A DNA stretch of 64,000 nt from Streptomyces sp. CB02261 (GCF_001905665.1 NZ_LIVX01000002.1:259420-323419), one strand, 5' to 3'. Shown: positions 1-9,050, numbered from the stretch's first letter. A program made the numbers and translations. The notes: generated by a model from the letters alone, not told the origin.

Positions 1-75
1 GACGGAGCACCGAGCCCGTTTCCGGCCCGGATGTCGGGCGGTGTCCCACCGACGGAGCCCGGTCCGATCGGGGGG

Positions 76-97
76 ACACCACCTACGCTGGTGGTGT
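76..97. promoter_or_regulatory. 8-bp inverted repeat spanning a candidate -10
   Basis: The arms ACACCACC and GGTGGTGT are perfect complements separated by TACGCT, which itself fits a TAnnnT -10 hexamer. The element lies about 55 bp before the first gene, so it could be an operator over its promoter. No regulator can be named; the assignment is inference from symmetry and position. Confidence 0.35.
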
Positions 98-152
98 GTA
101 ACGGGCAGTCGCCGTCGGCAGAGGCCGACGGCCCTACGAGCCGAGGAAACCT

Positions 153-1589
153 GTGAGCGACACCCCATTCGGATTCGGCCTTCCGCCGGAGGAGCCGGAG
201 AACGGCGACGAGGGCAAGAAGAAGGACCCCGCCGGAGGTGGCCAGGGGTCCGGTGGCCAGAGCGGCAACCCGTTCGGGGCGAACCCGTTCGGTTTCGGCG
301 GGCTGCCCGGCATGGGTATGGGCGGGCCGGGCGGCGCGGACAATCCGTTCGCGGCGATGTTCGGCTCGCTGAACCCCAACGACCTGGGTGCGGCCTTCCA
401 GCAGCTCGGCCAGATGCTGAGCTACGAGGGCGGCCCCGTGAACTGGGACATGGCGAAGCAGATCGCGCGCCAGGTGGTGGCCCAGGGCACCGCCGACGGC
501 ACCAAGGACGCCAGTGTGGGACCGGCGGAGAAGTCCGCGGTCGAGGAGGCCGTGCGTCTCGCCGACCTGTGGCTCGACCAGGTCACCTCGCTGCCCTCCG
601 GGGCGAACACGGCGGTGGCGTGGAGCCGCGCCGAGTGGGTCGAGGCGACGCTGCCCGCGTGGCAGCAGCTGGTGGACCCGGTCGCGGAGCGGGTCGGCGC
701 GGCGATGGGCGATGTCCTGCCGGAGGAGATGCAGGCCATGGCCGGCCCGCTGATCGGCATGATGCGCTCCATGGGCGGCGCCATGTTCGGCCAGCAGATC
801 GGGCAGGCCGTGGGCGCCCTCGCGGGTGAGGTCGTCGGCTCGACCGATGTCGGTCTGCCGCTCGGCCCGGCCAACCGCGCCGCGCTGCTGCCGCTGAACA
901 TCGCGGCCTTCGGCAAGGACCTGGGCGTGCCCTCGGACGAGGTGCGGCTCTACCTCGCCCTGCGTGAGGCCGCCCACCAGCGGCTCTTCGCGCACGTGCC
1001 GTGGCTGCGGGCGCACCTCTTCGGCGCGGTCGAGGGGTACGCGCGCGGGATCACGGTCGACACCTCGAAGCTGGAGGAGGCGGTGGGCCAGCTCGACCCG
1101 ACTCACCCGGAGCAGCTTCAGGAGGCACTCCAGCAGGGCATGTTCCAGCCGGAGGACACCCCGCAGCAGAAGGCGGCGCTGGCCCGGCTGGAGACGGCGC
1201 TCGCGCTGGTCGAGGGCTGGGTGGACGCGGTGGTCCACGAGGCCGCCAAGTCGCGGCTGACCTCGGCGGACGCGCTGCGTGAGACGCTGCGCCGGCGCCG
1301 GGCGTCGGGCGGTCCCGCCGAGCAGACCTTCGCGACCCTGATCGGCCTTGAGCTGCGTCCGCGGCGGCTGCGGGACGCGGCGCGCCTGTGGGCCTCGCTC
1401 ACGGACGCCCGTGGGGTCGACGGCCGGGACGGTCTGTGGGAGCACCCGGACATGCTGCCGACGGCGACCGACCTGGACGACCCCGACGGTTTCGTGCACC
1501 GCGAGCACCTCGACTTCTCCGAGCTGGACAAGATGCTCGGCGAGGCGGCCAAGGGCGACGGCCCGGAGGACGGGGACGGCAAGGAGTGA
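153..1589 (+). CDS. Zincin-like zinc-dependent metalloprotease/hydrolase (DUF2342)
   Basis: A 478-aa protein of the actinobacterial Zincin_2 (DUF2342, coenzyme-F420-associated) family. The first ~75 residues are Gly/Pro/Phe-rich and probably disordered. The folded part carries the family signature REAAHQRLF at about residues 271-279, whose Glu/His resemble a degenerate HExxH zinc site. The substrate is unknown. It starts at GTG after the ribosome binding site GAGGAAA. Its last codons overlap the next gene's GTG (GTGA), so the two are translationally coupled. This corresponds to Rv3195, next to the ThiF-like/ABC1 genes as in mycobacteria. The family call is firm; proteolytic activity is inference. 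Confidence 0.9.
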   Translation: MSDTPFGFGLPPEEPENGDEGKKKDPAGGGQGSGGQSGNPFGANPFGFGGLPGMGMGGPGGADNPFAAMFGSLNPNDLGAAFQQLGQMLSYEGGPVNWDMAKQIARQVVAQGTADGTKDASVGPAEKSAVEEAVRLADLWLDQVTSLPSGANTAVAWSRAEWVEATLPAWQQLVDPVAERVGAAMGDVLPEEMQAMAGPLIGMMRSMGGAMFGQQIGQAVGALAGEVVGSTDVGLPLGPANRAALLPLNIAAFGKDLGVPSDEVRLYLALREAAHQRLFAHVPWLRAHLFGAVEGYARGITVDTSKLEEAVGQLDPTHPEQLQEALQQGMFQPEDTPQQKAALARLETALALVEGWVDAVVHEAAKSRLTSADALRETLRRRRASGGPAEQTFATLIGLELRPRRLRDAARLWASLTDARGVDGRDGLWEHPDMLPTATDLDDPDGFVHREHLDFSELDKMLGEAAKGDGPEDGDGKE

Positions 1590-2113
1590 GCCTGCACGAC
1601 GACGCGGTCCTCGTGCTGAAGGAGTACGGGGACCAGGAGGAGCTGCGGCAGCTCTACCTGGACCATCTGGACGCCCATCCCGACGGCATGTACAAGCCGT
1701 GCGGGGCCGGTCATCTCACGAGCAGCGCGCTGGTGATCGACCCGGAGCGGGGCCGGGTGCTGCTGACCCTGCACCGGAAGCTGGGCATGTGGCTGCAGAT
1801 GGGCGGCCACTGCGAGCCGGGCGACACGACGGTGGAGGCGGCTGCGCTGCGCGAGGCGACGGAGGAGTCGGGCATCGGGGGCCTGCGCCTGCTGCCGGGC
1901 GGTCCGGTGCGGCTCGACCGGCATCCGATCCCGGCGCCCTGCCACTGGCACCTGGACGTGCAGTACGCGGCGCTCGCGCCCGCCGACGCGGTGGCGGCGA
2001 TCAGCGAGGAGTCGCTGGACCTGCGCTGGTTCGCGTACGAGGAGGTGGCGGGCGTGGCGGACACGTCGGTGGTCCGTCTCCTGGAGGCCACGCTCGCCCG
2101 CCTGGAGCGCTAG
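1586..2113 (+). CDS. Nudix hydrolase
   Basis: A 175-aa Nudix-fold pyrophosphohydrolase. The Nudix box runs from GGHCEPGDTT (from residue 73) to REATEESG (about residue 90). It is slightly variant, with Asp where the first Glu is usual and one extra residue before the REATEE helix. The metal-binding Glu pair is kept. The GTG start overlaps the upstream stop codon, giving a two-gene unit. The substrate (nucleotide diphosphate or damaged NTP) cannot be told from sequence. A bidirectional hairpin follows the stop. Confidence 0.9.
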   Translation: MSLHDDAVLVLKEYGDQEELRQLYLDHLDAHPDGMYKPCGAGHLTSSALVIDPERGRVLLTLHRKLGMWLQMGGHCEPGDTTVEAAALREATEESGIGGLRLLPGGPVRLDRHPIPAPCHWHLDVQYAALAPADAVAAISEESLDLRWFAYEEVAGVADTSVVRLLEATLARLER

Positions 2114-2114
2114 G

Positions 2115-2168
2115 CCGGACATGAGGAAGGGGCGGCCGCCGTGGCGACCGCCCCTCATCCGTGTCCGG
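2115..2168. terminator. Bidirectional terminator between convergent genes
   Basis: Nested inverted repeats separate two convergent genes. The outer arms are CCGGACA/TGTCCGG and the inner arms GGGGCGG/CCGCCCC around a 12-nt loop. There is no clear T tract, which is usual in high-GC actinobacteria. Confidence 0.6.
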
Positions 2169-2172
2169 GTGC

Positions 2173-2928
2173 TCAGTTCCAGGCGTTGTTCTGGTTCTGG
2201 GCGTGGGAGCCGTGCTGTCCCGCGCCGAACTGGGCGGCGATGCCCTGGCCGATGGCCGCGTGCTGCGGGGGCATGACCTCGCTGGGCTGGACCAGCGCGA
2301 AGCCCTGGCCGAGGAAGCTGAGCTCCCAGCCCTCGCCCGTGCTGCCGCGACGGCTGCGGACGCTGGAGTTGTGCGTCTGCGCCTGCATCTGGACGCGCAG
2401 CCCGGTGGACCAGGCGACGATCGCGTCCGCGTCGACACTGACGTACTTGTCGGGCGTGACCTGCATCATCAGCGGCTGCCCCGAGGTCATCAGGGCGACC
2501 TTGCCACGGCCGGAGATGTTGAGCTGGTACTTGCCGGAGCCGGAGATGCCGTACTGGCTGTCGACGGCGATGACCTCGGTGTGGAGGGTCGAGTCGAGCG
2601 CCAGGACGTAGGCGCTGTCCACGGTCAGGCCCTCGTGCTCGACCTCCACGACGTGGACGTACTGGGCGAGGTTGGCGAAGTAGACCGTGCCCTGGCCGGA
2701 GCAGCGCATCAGGTCGAGGCCCTCGCCGGTGCGGGCCTGGGCCCGCCGCTGGCTCGGGGTCTTGTACTCGCCGTCGAAGTCGACGAGCCCCTGGTACGCG
2801 ACCATGGCGCCCTTACGGGCGAGGATGTCGTCCTGCCCGGTGAGGCTGACCCGCAGCAGCTGCGGGTTCTGGAGGACGTACCGCTCCTGGCTCTGCTGCT
2901 CGGCGTGGTTGAAAAGCGGGCTCTGCAT
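2173..2928 (-). CDS. AIM24 family protein (third of three)
   Basis: A 251-aa AIM24/DUF124 protein with the TRAP-like double beta-helix fold. It contains the family pattern of an ARxGAMVAY strand near the N-terminus, a Gly-rich FLGQGFALVQPSE strand near the C-terminus, and a central SGxGKYxLxISG segment. Its bacterial function is not established. It is the distal member of a minus-strand run of three AIM24-domain genes (19 nt gap), probably one transcript with the TerD-AIM24 gene. Confidence 0.9.
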   Translation of the reverse strand: MQSPLFNHAEQQSQERYVLQNPQLLRVSLTGQDDILARKGAMVAYQGLVDFDGEYKTPSQRRAQARTGEGLDLMRCSGQGTVYFANLAQYVHVVEVEHEGLTVDSAYVLALDSTLHTEVIAVDSQYGISGSGKYQLNISGRGKVALMTSGQPLMMQVTPDKYVSVDADAIVAWSTGLRVQMQAQTHNSSVRSRRGSTGEGWELSFLGQGFALVQPSEVMPPQHAAIGQGIAAQFGAGQHGSHAQNQNNAWN

Positions 2929-2947
2929 GGTGTGTTCTCGCTTCCCC

Positions 2948-3628
2948 TCAGCCCCGGACCCGCAGGCGGTCGGTGCTGTCCTCGCTCGGCTGTACGACGA
3001 CGATGCCCTGTCCGGAGAAGGCCATCTGGTAGGCCTCGCCGCTGCCCCGCCCGATGAGGGAGGACGCCTTGAAGCTGCGCTTGCCCTTGACCTTGAGCGC
3101 GGGCGACCAGGCGACGAGGGCGTCGGGGTCGACGTAGGTCTCGTCGTCGCCGCGGCCGCAGTCGACGACGATCGGCGTGCCGCGCGAGGTCAGCGCGACC
3201 CAGCCGGTGCCCGCGATCTCCACGTTGAACAGCCCCTGGCCGGCGAACTTGGCGAGGCCCTTGACCCGCTCGACGCCCCACTGGAGGTGGGCGTCGAAGG
3301 CGAGCAGGTTGGTGCCGTTGACCGAGATCGAGTCGTTCTGGAGGTTGATCACGACGACGTCGGCACCGTAGTCGGCGAGGTAGAGCAGTCCGTCGCCGGA
3401 GCACTTCATGATCGGCGCGCCCTCGCCGGTGGCCCACTGCTGGGCGACCTGGCGGACGGCGGGCGGGTTGGGCTCGTAGGTGATGTATCCCTCGTAGGAG
3501 ACCATCGAGCCGGTCCGGGCGTAGAGGTCCTGGCCGGAGGCCATGGCCACCTTGAGCATGGCGCGGCCGTGGTTCTCCATCCGGGCCGCGACGGGGGTCG
3601 GGGCGTAGCCCGCGAGTTGCTGGTTCAT
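2948..3628 (-). CDS. AIM24 family protein (second of three)
   Basis: A 226-aa AIM24/DUF124 protein. The chosen ATG (MNQQLAGY) lies 14 nt after the stop of the upstream TerD-AIM24 gene, typical operon spacing; the reading frame stays open far upstream but there it is only a shadow of that gene. The C-terminal segment FSGQGIVVVQPSE matches the ending of the next paralogue, which points to local duplication. No catalytic residues are recognisable; the function is unknown. Confidence 0.88.
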   Translation of the reverse strand: MNQQLAGYAPTPVAARMENHGRAMLKVAMASGQDLYARTGSMVSYEGYITYEPNPPAVRQVAQQWATGEGAPIMKCSGDGLLYLADYGADVVVINLQNDSISVNGTNLLAFDAHLQWGVERVKGLAKFAGQGLFNVEIAGTGWVALTSRGTPIVVDCGRGDDETYVDPDALVAWSPALKVKGKRSFKASSLIGRGSGEAYQMAFSGQGIVVVQPSEDSTDRLRVRG

Positions 3629-3642
3629 GACTTCGGGCTCCC

Positions 3643-5304
3643 TCAGACCTCGTAGGGCTGGACGACGATGAAGTTCCCGGGGGCGCCCCGGAACTGGAGG
3701 TTGACGGTCTCCCCGCTGTGGCCGGGGTAGGCGTTGCGCCGGAGCCGGACCTGGCTGGAGAGGATGACCTGGGACGCGGAGGACCAGGCGACGACGGCGT
3801 TGCAGTCGGCGAAGGTCGTCGGCGTGACGGGGAGCACCACGGGGATGCCCTGGGTCTTCACGACGACGGTGCCGGTGCCCTGGAACTGCATGGTGAACAG
3901 GGCGCCGCCGGGGATGCCGTGGCCCTCGATGCGCCGCACCTCGTACTGGAGGGACTCGTCGAACGCGAGGACGTTCTCGGCGGAGACGCAGATGCCGTCG
4001 CCCTGGAGCTCGATCGGGTGCAGGTGCGCGCCTTCCTCGGCGAGGAAGAGCTGACCGCGCCCGGTGCAGCGCATGAGCTGCATCTCCTGACCGGTGGCGT
4101 TGCCGACGATCCGGCCCGCGAAGCCCGCGCCCTTGTGGGAGAAGTCGACCTTGCCCTGGTACATGACCATGGAGCCCTGCCGGGCGAGGACGGGGGTCCC
4201 GCCCATGGCGAGGTCGACCCGCATGAGCTGCTGGTTCTGCGGGGTCCAGCGGGCGCCGGTGGCGGTCTCCTTGTACGGCGCGAGCGCGGCCGCGAGTCCC
4301 GCGCCGGTCGCCGGCACGCCCTGCGGGCCGCCGGGCTGCTGCCCGTACGGCGCCTGCTGACCGTACGGGGCGGGGGCGGCCTGCCCGTACGGCGCCTGCG
4401 GCGGCTGGCCGGGGTAGCCGCCGGGGGCCTGGCCCGGGACCTGCCCCGGGTACGGGCCGGGCGGCTGGCCCGGGACCTGGCCGTACTGCGGCGGCTGCGG
4501 CGGCTGGCCGTACGGGCCGGGGGCCGGGGCGGGCGGCGGAACCGGCGAGGGCGCCATCGGGGCCACCATCGTGGGCGCCGTGTGCACCGGCTGCGCGGGA
4601 GCCGGCGGCGGCGTGGGCGCCTGCGGCGCGCCGAACGCGGGGGCGGGAGCGGCGGGTGCGCCGAAGGCGGGCGCGGGGGCCGGGGCCGCCGGTGCGCCGA
4701 AGGCCGGGGGCGTCGCCCCCTGCGGCGGCGGGGCGAAGGCCGGGGCCGCGGCCTGCTGCTGGGCGGCCGGCTCCTCCTCGGCGACCTCGCCGCCGAAGTT
4801 CCGCAGGAGCGCGTCCAGGCCGCCGTCGAAGCCCTGGCCGACGGCGGCGAACCGCCACACGTCCTTGAGGTAGAAGTCACCGAGCATCACGGCGCGCTCG
4901 GTGCTGAACTCCGCGCCCGTGAAGGAGTACCGGGCGACCTCCTCGCCGCCCGCCACGATCCTCAGGTGGCCGGGGCCGATCTGGGACATCTGGCCGGCGC
5001 CGTCGATCGTCGCGGTGAACGACAGCTTGTGGATGGAGGCGGGGATGCGGTCGAGCGTGACGCGGAACGACTCGGTGTCGCCGGACTGCGCGCCGAGGAG
5101 CTGGACGGACTCCTCGGGTGTCTTCGGCTGGTTGAAGAAGACGAAGTAGCGGTCGTCGGAGAGCCGCTCATCCGCGTCGAGCCCGAAACAGCTGATGTCG
5201 AAGGTCAACCCGGGCGCCGCGATCTGCACGCCTACGTACAGATCGGTTCCCGCGGTGAGATCACTGATCTTGGCCTTGTGGCCGCGTTGGAATTCCCTGG
5301 CCAT
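3643..5304 (-). CDS. TerD domain fused to AIM24 domain
   Basis: A 553-aa three-part protein. Residues ~1-175 are a TerD stress domain with the calcium-site pattern around DISCFGLDADERLSDDRYF and FFNQP. Residues ~190-345 are a Pro/Gln/Ala/Gly-rich low-complexity linker with PYGQ and PAFGAP repeats. The remainder is an AIM24 domain. The start MAREFQRG is chosen because TerD proteins begin just before this strand. TerD proteins bind calcium and are tied to tellurite and envelope stress. It heads the three-gene AIM24 operon, so the cluster may act together at the membrane (inference). Confidence 0.9.
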   Translation of the reverse strand: MAREFQRGHKAKISDLTAGTDLYVGVQIAAPGLTFDISCFGLDADERLSDDRYFVFFNQPKTPEESVQLLGAQSGDTESFRVTLDRIPASIHKLSFTATIDGAGQMSQIGPGHLRIVAGGEEVARYSFTGAEFSTERAVMLGDFYLKDVWRFAAVGQGFDGGLDALLRNFGGEVAEEEPAAQQQAAAPAFAPPPQGATPPAFGAPAAPAPAPAFGAPAAPAPAFGAPQAPTPPPAPAQPVHTAPTMVAPMAPSPVPPPAPAPGPYGQPPQPPQYGQVPGQPPGPYPGQVPGQAPGGYPGQPPQAPYGQAAPAPYGQQAPYGQQPGGPQGVPATGAGLAAALAPYKETATGARWTPQNQQLMRVDLAMGGTPVLARQGSMVMYQGKVDFSHKGAGFAGRIVGNATGQEMQLMRCTGRGQLFLAEEGAHLHPIELQGDGICVSAENVLAFDESLQYEVRRIEGHGIPGGALFTMQFQGTGTVVVKTQGIPVVLPVTPTTFADCNAVVAWSSASQVILSSQVRLRRNAYPGHSGETVNLQFRGAPGNFIVVQPYEV

Positions 5305-5436
5305 GCGTAACGACCGTCCCCCATCCCGAATGGCGATTGCTCGCGACAGGCTAGCCGCTGAGTACGACATTGAGACAGGGCAGGTCGTTTTCGGTACGGA
5401 ATCGGGAAACCCGCTCACACGCGCGTGCCGCCGCCG

Positions 5437-6012
5437 TCACTCCTCGCGAGCGACGGGGAGGTGCGGCAGTCGCGCGGCGGCGACCACGCCCTCGAGGTAG
5501 CCGCGCGCCCGCTCGGTGCGCGGGTACGCCTCCAGGAGCCGCCAGAACCGGGGTCCGTGGCCGGGGACGAGGAGATGGGCCAGCTCGTGCAGGAGGACGT
5601 AGTCGACGACGTACTCGGGCATGCCCTGGAGGCGGTGGGAGAGGCGGATGCTGCCCTCGGAGGGGGTGCAGGAGCCCCAGCGGGTGTTCTGGTTGGTGAC
5701 CCAGCGCACGGAGCGGGGGCGGGCCCGGCCGCCGAAGTACTGCTCGGACAGGCGCGTCGCCCGCTCGGTCAGCTCCTGGTCGCCGAGGACGCTGCGGCTC
5801 TCCTGGGCGGCGAGCTTGTCCAGCATGACGCCGACCCAGCGGCGCTCCTCCGCCTCGGACATCCGGGCCGGGATGAGCACCACGGTCCGGTCGCCCTCGC
5901 GGTAGGCCGAGACGGTTCTCCTCCGGCGCGGGCTTCTGCGGACCTCGACCGCACTCGTCCCCGCACCTCGGTGCGGGGAGTCGGTCACGCTGCGCTGTGG
6001 ATCGGCGGGCAC
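5437..6012 (-). CDS. YgjP/SprT-like M48-type metallopeptidase
   Basis: A 191-aa DUF45 (YgjP-like) zinc metallopeptidase. The zinc site is HELAHLLVPGHGPRFW: HExxH plus a downstream HGxxFW, as in the family. A preceding NTRWGSCTPSEG segment is also typical. The GTG start is chosen because TAACGT lies exactly 7 nt upstream with no Shine-Dalgarno, the pattern of a leaderless transcript. Its substrate is unknown. It is divergent from the E1-like gene. Confidence 0.88.
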   Translation of the reverse strand: MPADPQRSVTDSPHRGAGTSAVEVRRSPRRRRTVSAYREGDRTVVLIPARMSEAEERRWVGVMLDKLAAQESRSVLGDQELTERATRLSEQYFGGRARPRSVRWVTNQNTRWGSCTPSEGSIRLSHRLQGMPEYVVDYVLLHELAHLLVPGHGPRFWRLLEAYPRTERARGYLEGVVAAARLPHLPVAREE

Positions 6013-6206
6013 GGCCCCGACGTTACCCGCCGACGGCGGGGGAAGTCCCCTCCGCGGGGTGGTTTCGGAAACGATCCGACCGCGCTCCGCACCATTCGAA
6101 TGACTAATCCCGTCGCCTGTGGACAACTTTCGGCGGCCGTCACGACGGCGGGGCATTCTCACCTCGGGACGGCGAATGGGCCGTTGTCGATCTTGGGGGT
6201 GGGGAA

Positions 6207-7349
6207 ATGCATCCGATGGTGAAACCGGCGCTGCGGCGGGCCTGGCGGAGCCTGTGCCGGGTCCAGTTCGGGGTCACCCCCGCGCACGCGGTGGTGCTCG
6301 ACCCCGTCGACCAGGACACGGAGGCCCTGCTCGGACTGCTCGACGGCACCCGCGGGACCGATCTCCTGCGGGCCGAGGCGCGGGCCCGCGGCCTGCCCGA
6401 CGGACGCCTGGAGGCGCTCGTCCACCGGCTGGAGTCGGCCGGGCTGCTCACCGACGCCCTGGCCGGACGGCCAGGGAGGGCCGGTCCGGCGGCCGGCCAG
6501 GTCGACCCCGCCCTCGATCCGCTCCGCGCCGACCTGGCCTCCCTCTCCGTGGTCCATCCCGGGCCGCGGCGGGCGGTACGGACCCTGGCGGCCCGGCGGG
6601 CCCTGCGCGTCCAGGTCCGGGGCGCCGGGCGGGTGGGCGCGACGGTGGCGGCGCTCCTCTCGGCGGCGGGGGTCGGCGAGGTCGAGGTGGTCGACTCGGG
6701 CCGGGTCGAGCCCTGGGAGACGGCCCCGGGCGGACTGCCGGTCGAGTCCGTCGGCGAGCGCAGGGCGACGGCGGCCCGCCGCCTGGTCGGCCGCTGGCGT
6801 TCCCACCGCGGCGGACCCGCGTCGCCGGTCGCCTCGTCAGGCGGCGGCGGGCTGTCACTCGTCGTGGTGACGCCTCGGGACGGTCTCGGCGCGTACGTCC
6901 CCGATCCGGTCCCCGCCGAGCACTGGATCGCCACCGGCACCCCCCATCTGTACGCCGGTGTCCTGGAGGCGACGGGCACGGTCGGGCCGCTCGTGCTACC
7001 GGGCGCCACCGCCTGCGCGCGGTGCCTCCAGGAGGCGCGCACCGACCGGGAGCCGGTCTGGCCCCGGCTGCTCGCCCAGTGGCGCTCGGGCGCCCCGCAT
7101 CCGCTGCCCGCCTGCGACCTGGGTCTCGCCACGGCGGTGGCCGGCCTCGCCGCCGCCCACGCGCTGGCCTTTCTCGACGGGGATCTCCCGGCGAGCACGG
7201 GCACACGCTGGGAGGTGTCGCTGCCGATGCTCGAGTGGCGGGCGGAGCGACTGGGACCACATCCGGACTGCCCGTGCGGGGCCGCACGCGGACGAGAGGG
7301 GGAGCGCGTCTCGGCAGCCGGAGGGGCGCAGGACACAATGGCGGGGTAA
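6207..7349 (+). CDS. ThiF/E1-like adenylyltransferase-family protein
   Basis: A 380-aa protein. Residues ~1-90 resemble a winged-helix/leader-binding region. From ~132 there is a Rossmann segment, VRGAGRVGATVAALLSAAG, followed by EVEVVDSGRVE, typical of the ThiF/MoeB/E1 superfamily. Paired cysteines CARC and CPCG near the C-terminus look like the structural zinc site of E1 enzymes. No peptide or ubiquitin-like partner gene is adjacent. It lies directly upstream of the ABC1 kinase, like Rv3196/Rv3197. The strong RBS GGGGGTGGGG fixes the ATG. The biochemical role is unknown. Confidence 0.82.
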   Translation: MHPMVKPALRRAWRSLCRVQFGVTPAHAVVLDPVDQDTEALLGLLDGTRGTDLLRAEARARGLPDGRLEALVHRLESAGLLTDALAGRPGRAGPAAGQVDPALDPLRADLASLSVVHPGPRRAVRTLAARRALRVQVRGAGRVGATVAALLSAAGVGEVEVVDSGRVEPWETAPGGLPVESVGERRATAARRLVGRWRSHRGGPASPVASSGGGGLSLVVVTPRDGLGAYVPDPVPAEHWIATGTPHLYAGVLEATGTVGPLVLPGATACARCLQEARTDREPVWPRLLAQWRSGAPHPLPACDLGLATAVAGLAAAHALAFLDGDLPASTGTRWEVSLPMLEWRAERLGPHPDCPCGAARGREGERVSAAGGAQDTMAG

Positions 7350-7390
7350 CGGCCCTGCGCGGCTCGGCAGTCTGGGATTTGGAGGGGCGT

Positions 7391-8737
7391 ATGTCTGATC
7401 TTCCCCGGAAGGCGGTCACCCGGACCGTCAAGTTGGCCGCGTTGCCACTGGGCTTCGCGGGCCGGGCCACCTGGGGCCTGGGCAAACGGATCGGCGGGAG
7501 ATCCGCGGAGATCGTCGCGAGCGAGCTCCAGCAGCGCACGGCCGAGCAGTTGTTCAAGGTGCTCGGTGAGCTCAAGGGCGGGGCCATGAAGTTCGGGCAG
7601 GCACTGTCCGTCTTCGAGTCCGCGCTCCCGGAGGAGGTGGCGGGGCCGTACCGGGCGGCGCTGACGAAGCTTCAGGACGCGGCGCCGCCGATGCCGACGC
7701 GGACGGTGCACGCCGTCCTGGCCGAGCGGCTCGGCCAGGAGTGGCGGGAGTTGTTCCTGGAGTTCGAGGACAAGCCCTCGGCGGCGGCCTCGATCGGGCA
7801 GGTGCACCGGGCCGTGTGGCACGACGGGCGCGAGGTCGCCGTGAAGGTGCAGTACCCGGGCGCCGGGGAGGCACTGCTGTCCGATCTGGCGCAGTTGAGC
7901 CGCTTCGCCCGGCTGCTCGGACCGCTCATCCCGGGCATGGACATCAAGCCGCTGATCACCGAGATGCGGGACCGGGTCTCCGAGGAGCTGGACTACGCCC
8001 TGGAGGCGGCGGCCCAGCGGAAGCACGCGGAGGAGTTCGCGGACGATCCCGATGTGGTGGTGCCGGCGGTGGTGCACCAGTCGGAGCAGATCCTGGTGAC
8101 CGAGTGGATGGACGGGGTCCCGCTCGCCGAGGTGATCGCGGACGGCACGGAGGAGCAGCGTGACCGCGCGGGCCAGTTGCTGGCCCGCTTCCTCTTCTCG
8201 GGCCCCGCGCGCACCGGTCTGCTGCACGCCGATCCGCACCCGGGGAACTTCCGCCTGCTGCCGGGCGCCGACGAGGACGAGGGGCCGGAGGGCTGGCGTC
8301 TCGGGGTGCTCGACTTCGGCACCGTGGACCGGCTGCCGGGCGGGCTGCCGGAGACGATCGGCACCTGTCTGCGGATGACGCTGGAGGGCGAGGCCGAGAC
8401 GGTCTACGAGCTGCTGCGCGCCGAGGGGTTCGTCAAGGAGTCCGTGGCACTCGACCCGGACGCGGTCCTGGAGTACCTGCTGCCGATCATCGAACCGGCC
8501 GAGGCGGACTCCTTCGTCTTCACCCGCGCCTGGATGCGCACCCAGGCGGCCCGGCTCGCCGATATCCGCTCCCCCGCCCACCAGTTGGGCAAGCAGCTCA
8601 ATCTGCCTCCCTCGTACCTGCTGATACACCGGGTGACGCTGAGCACCATCGGGGTGCTGTGCCAGCTCAACGCGACGGTGCGGCTGCGGGCCGAACTGGA
8701 GGAGTGGCTGCCGGGCTTCGTGGCCCCCGCCCCCTAG
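7391..8737 (+). CDS. ABC1/UbiB family atypical protein kinase
   Basis: A 448-aa ABC1/ADCK (UbiB) family protein, an atypical kinase-fold ATPase linked to isoprenoid-quinone or lipid metabolism. It has the KxGQ motif (KFGQ), the Ala-rich AAASIGQVHRA loop replacing the usual P-loop, the VAVKVQYPG lysine, the EELDY segment, the HADPHPGNF catalytic loop and LDFGTVD. All are intact. The ATG follows GGAGGGG. It sits 41 nt after the E1-like gene, probably co-transcribed. Mycobacteria keep the same pairing beside whiB7, where the homologue is implicated in intrinsic drug tolerance. Confidence 0.93.
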   Translation: MSDLPRKAVTRTVKLAALPLGFAGRATWGLGKRIGGRSAEIVASELQQRTAEQLFKVLGELKGGAMKFGQALSVFESALPEEVAGPYRAALTKLQDAAPPMPTRTVHAVLAERLGQEWRELFLEFEDKPSAAASIGQVHRAVWHDGREVAVKVQYPGAGEALLSDLAQLSRFARLLGPLIPGMDIKPLITEMRDRVSEELDYALEAAAQRKHAEEFADDPDVVVPAVVHQSEQILVTEWMDGVPLAEVIADGTEEQRDRAGQLLARFLFSGPARTGLLHADPHPGNFRLLPGADEDEGPEGWRLGVLDFGTVDRLPGGLPETIGTCLRMTLEGEAETVYELLRAEGFVKESVALDPDAVLEYLLPIIEPAEADSFVFTRAWMRTQAARLADIRSPAHQLGKQLNLPPSYLLIHRVTLSTIGVLCQLNATVRLRAELEEWLPGFVAPAP

Positions 8738-8740
8738 GAC

Positions 8741-8763
8741 GGTGACCCCGAGGGGGCGTCACC
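8741..8763. terminator. Hairpin between convergent genes
   Basis: GGTGAC and GTCACC form the outer stem, with an inner CCCC/GGGG extension. The hairpin sits between the ABC1 stop and, overlapping it, the stop of the small zinc protein. It is short but well placed for bidirectional termination. Confidence 0.5.
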
Positions 8764-8941
8764 ACCAGGAGGAGTCGAGACGCCCCTCGATGGCGCGGAT
8801 GTTGGCGCGGGCGCAGTCCTCGCAGAAGTAGGTGCGCCGGCCGTTCTCCACCGAACAGGTCCAGGTCAGCGGCAGGGTGTCGGCGGTCTTGCCGCAGCGC
8901 GCGCAGGCGACGGGTCCCTCGGGGGTGCGGGCGTCGTTCAT
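8759..8941 (-). CDS. Small two-CxxC zinc-ribbon-like protein
   Basis: A 60-aa protein with CARCGK near residue 13 and CEDC near residue 41, plus an intervening Cys. This spacing suggests a single treble-clef or ribbon zinc site. It is conserved-looking but unnamed. The ATG is supported by TATCGT exactly 7 nt upstream with no ribosome binding site, so it is probably leaderless. Its function is unknown; nucleic-acid or protein binding is a guess from the zinc site. Confidence 0.72.
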   Translation of the reverse strand: MNDARTPEGPVACARCGKTADTLPLTWTCSVENGRRTYFCEDCARANIRAIEGRLDSSWW

Positions 8942-8987
8942 CTTCGTGACGATAACCCGCCGCGGGGCCGCGGCCCCGGCAACGCAC

Positions 8988-9021
8988 CGCGGGGGCCGGT
9001 CCGTCAGGACCGGCCCCCGCG
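8988..9021 (-). terminator. Strong terminator after the wblC operon
   Basis: The 15-bp perfect arms CGCGGGGGCCGGTCC and GGACCGGCCCCCGCG flank a 4-nt loop. It starts about 30 nt past the stop of the last gene of the wblC unit and would end that transcript. Confidence 0.8.
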
Positions 9022-9050
9022 ACGGCGCCCCTGAGGGGGCGCGATGTCAC

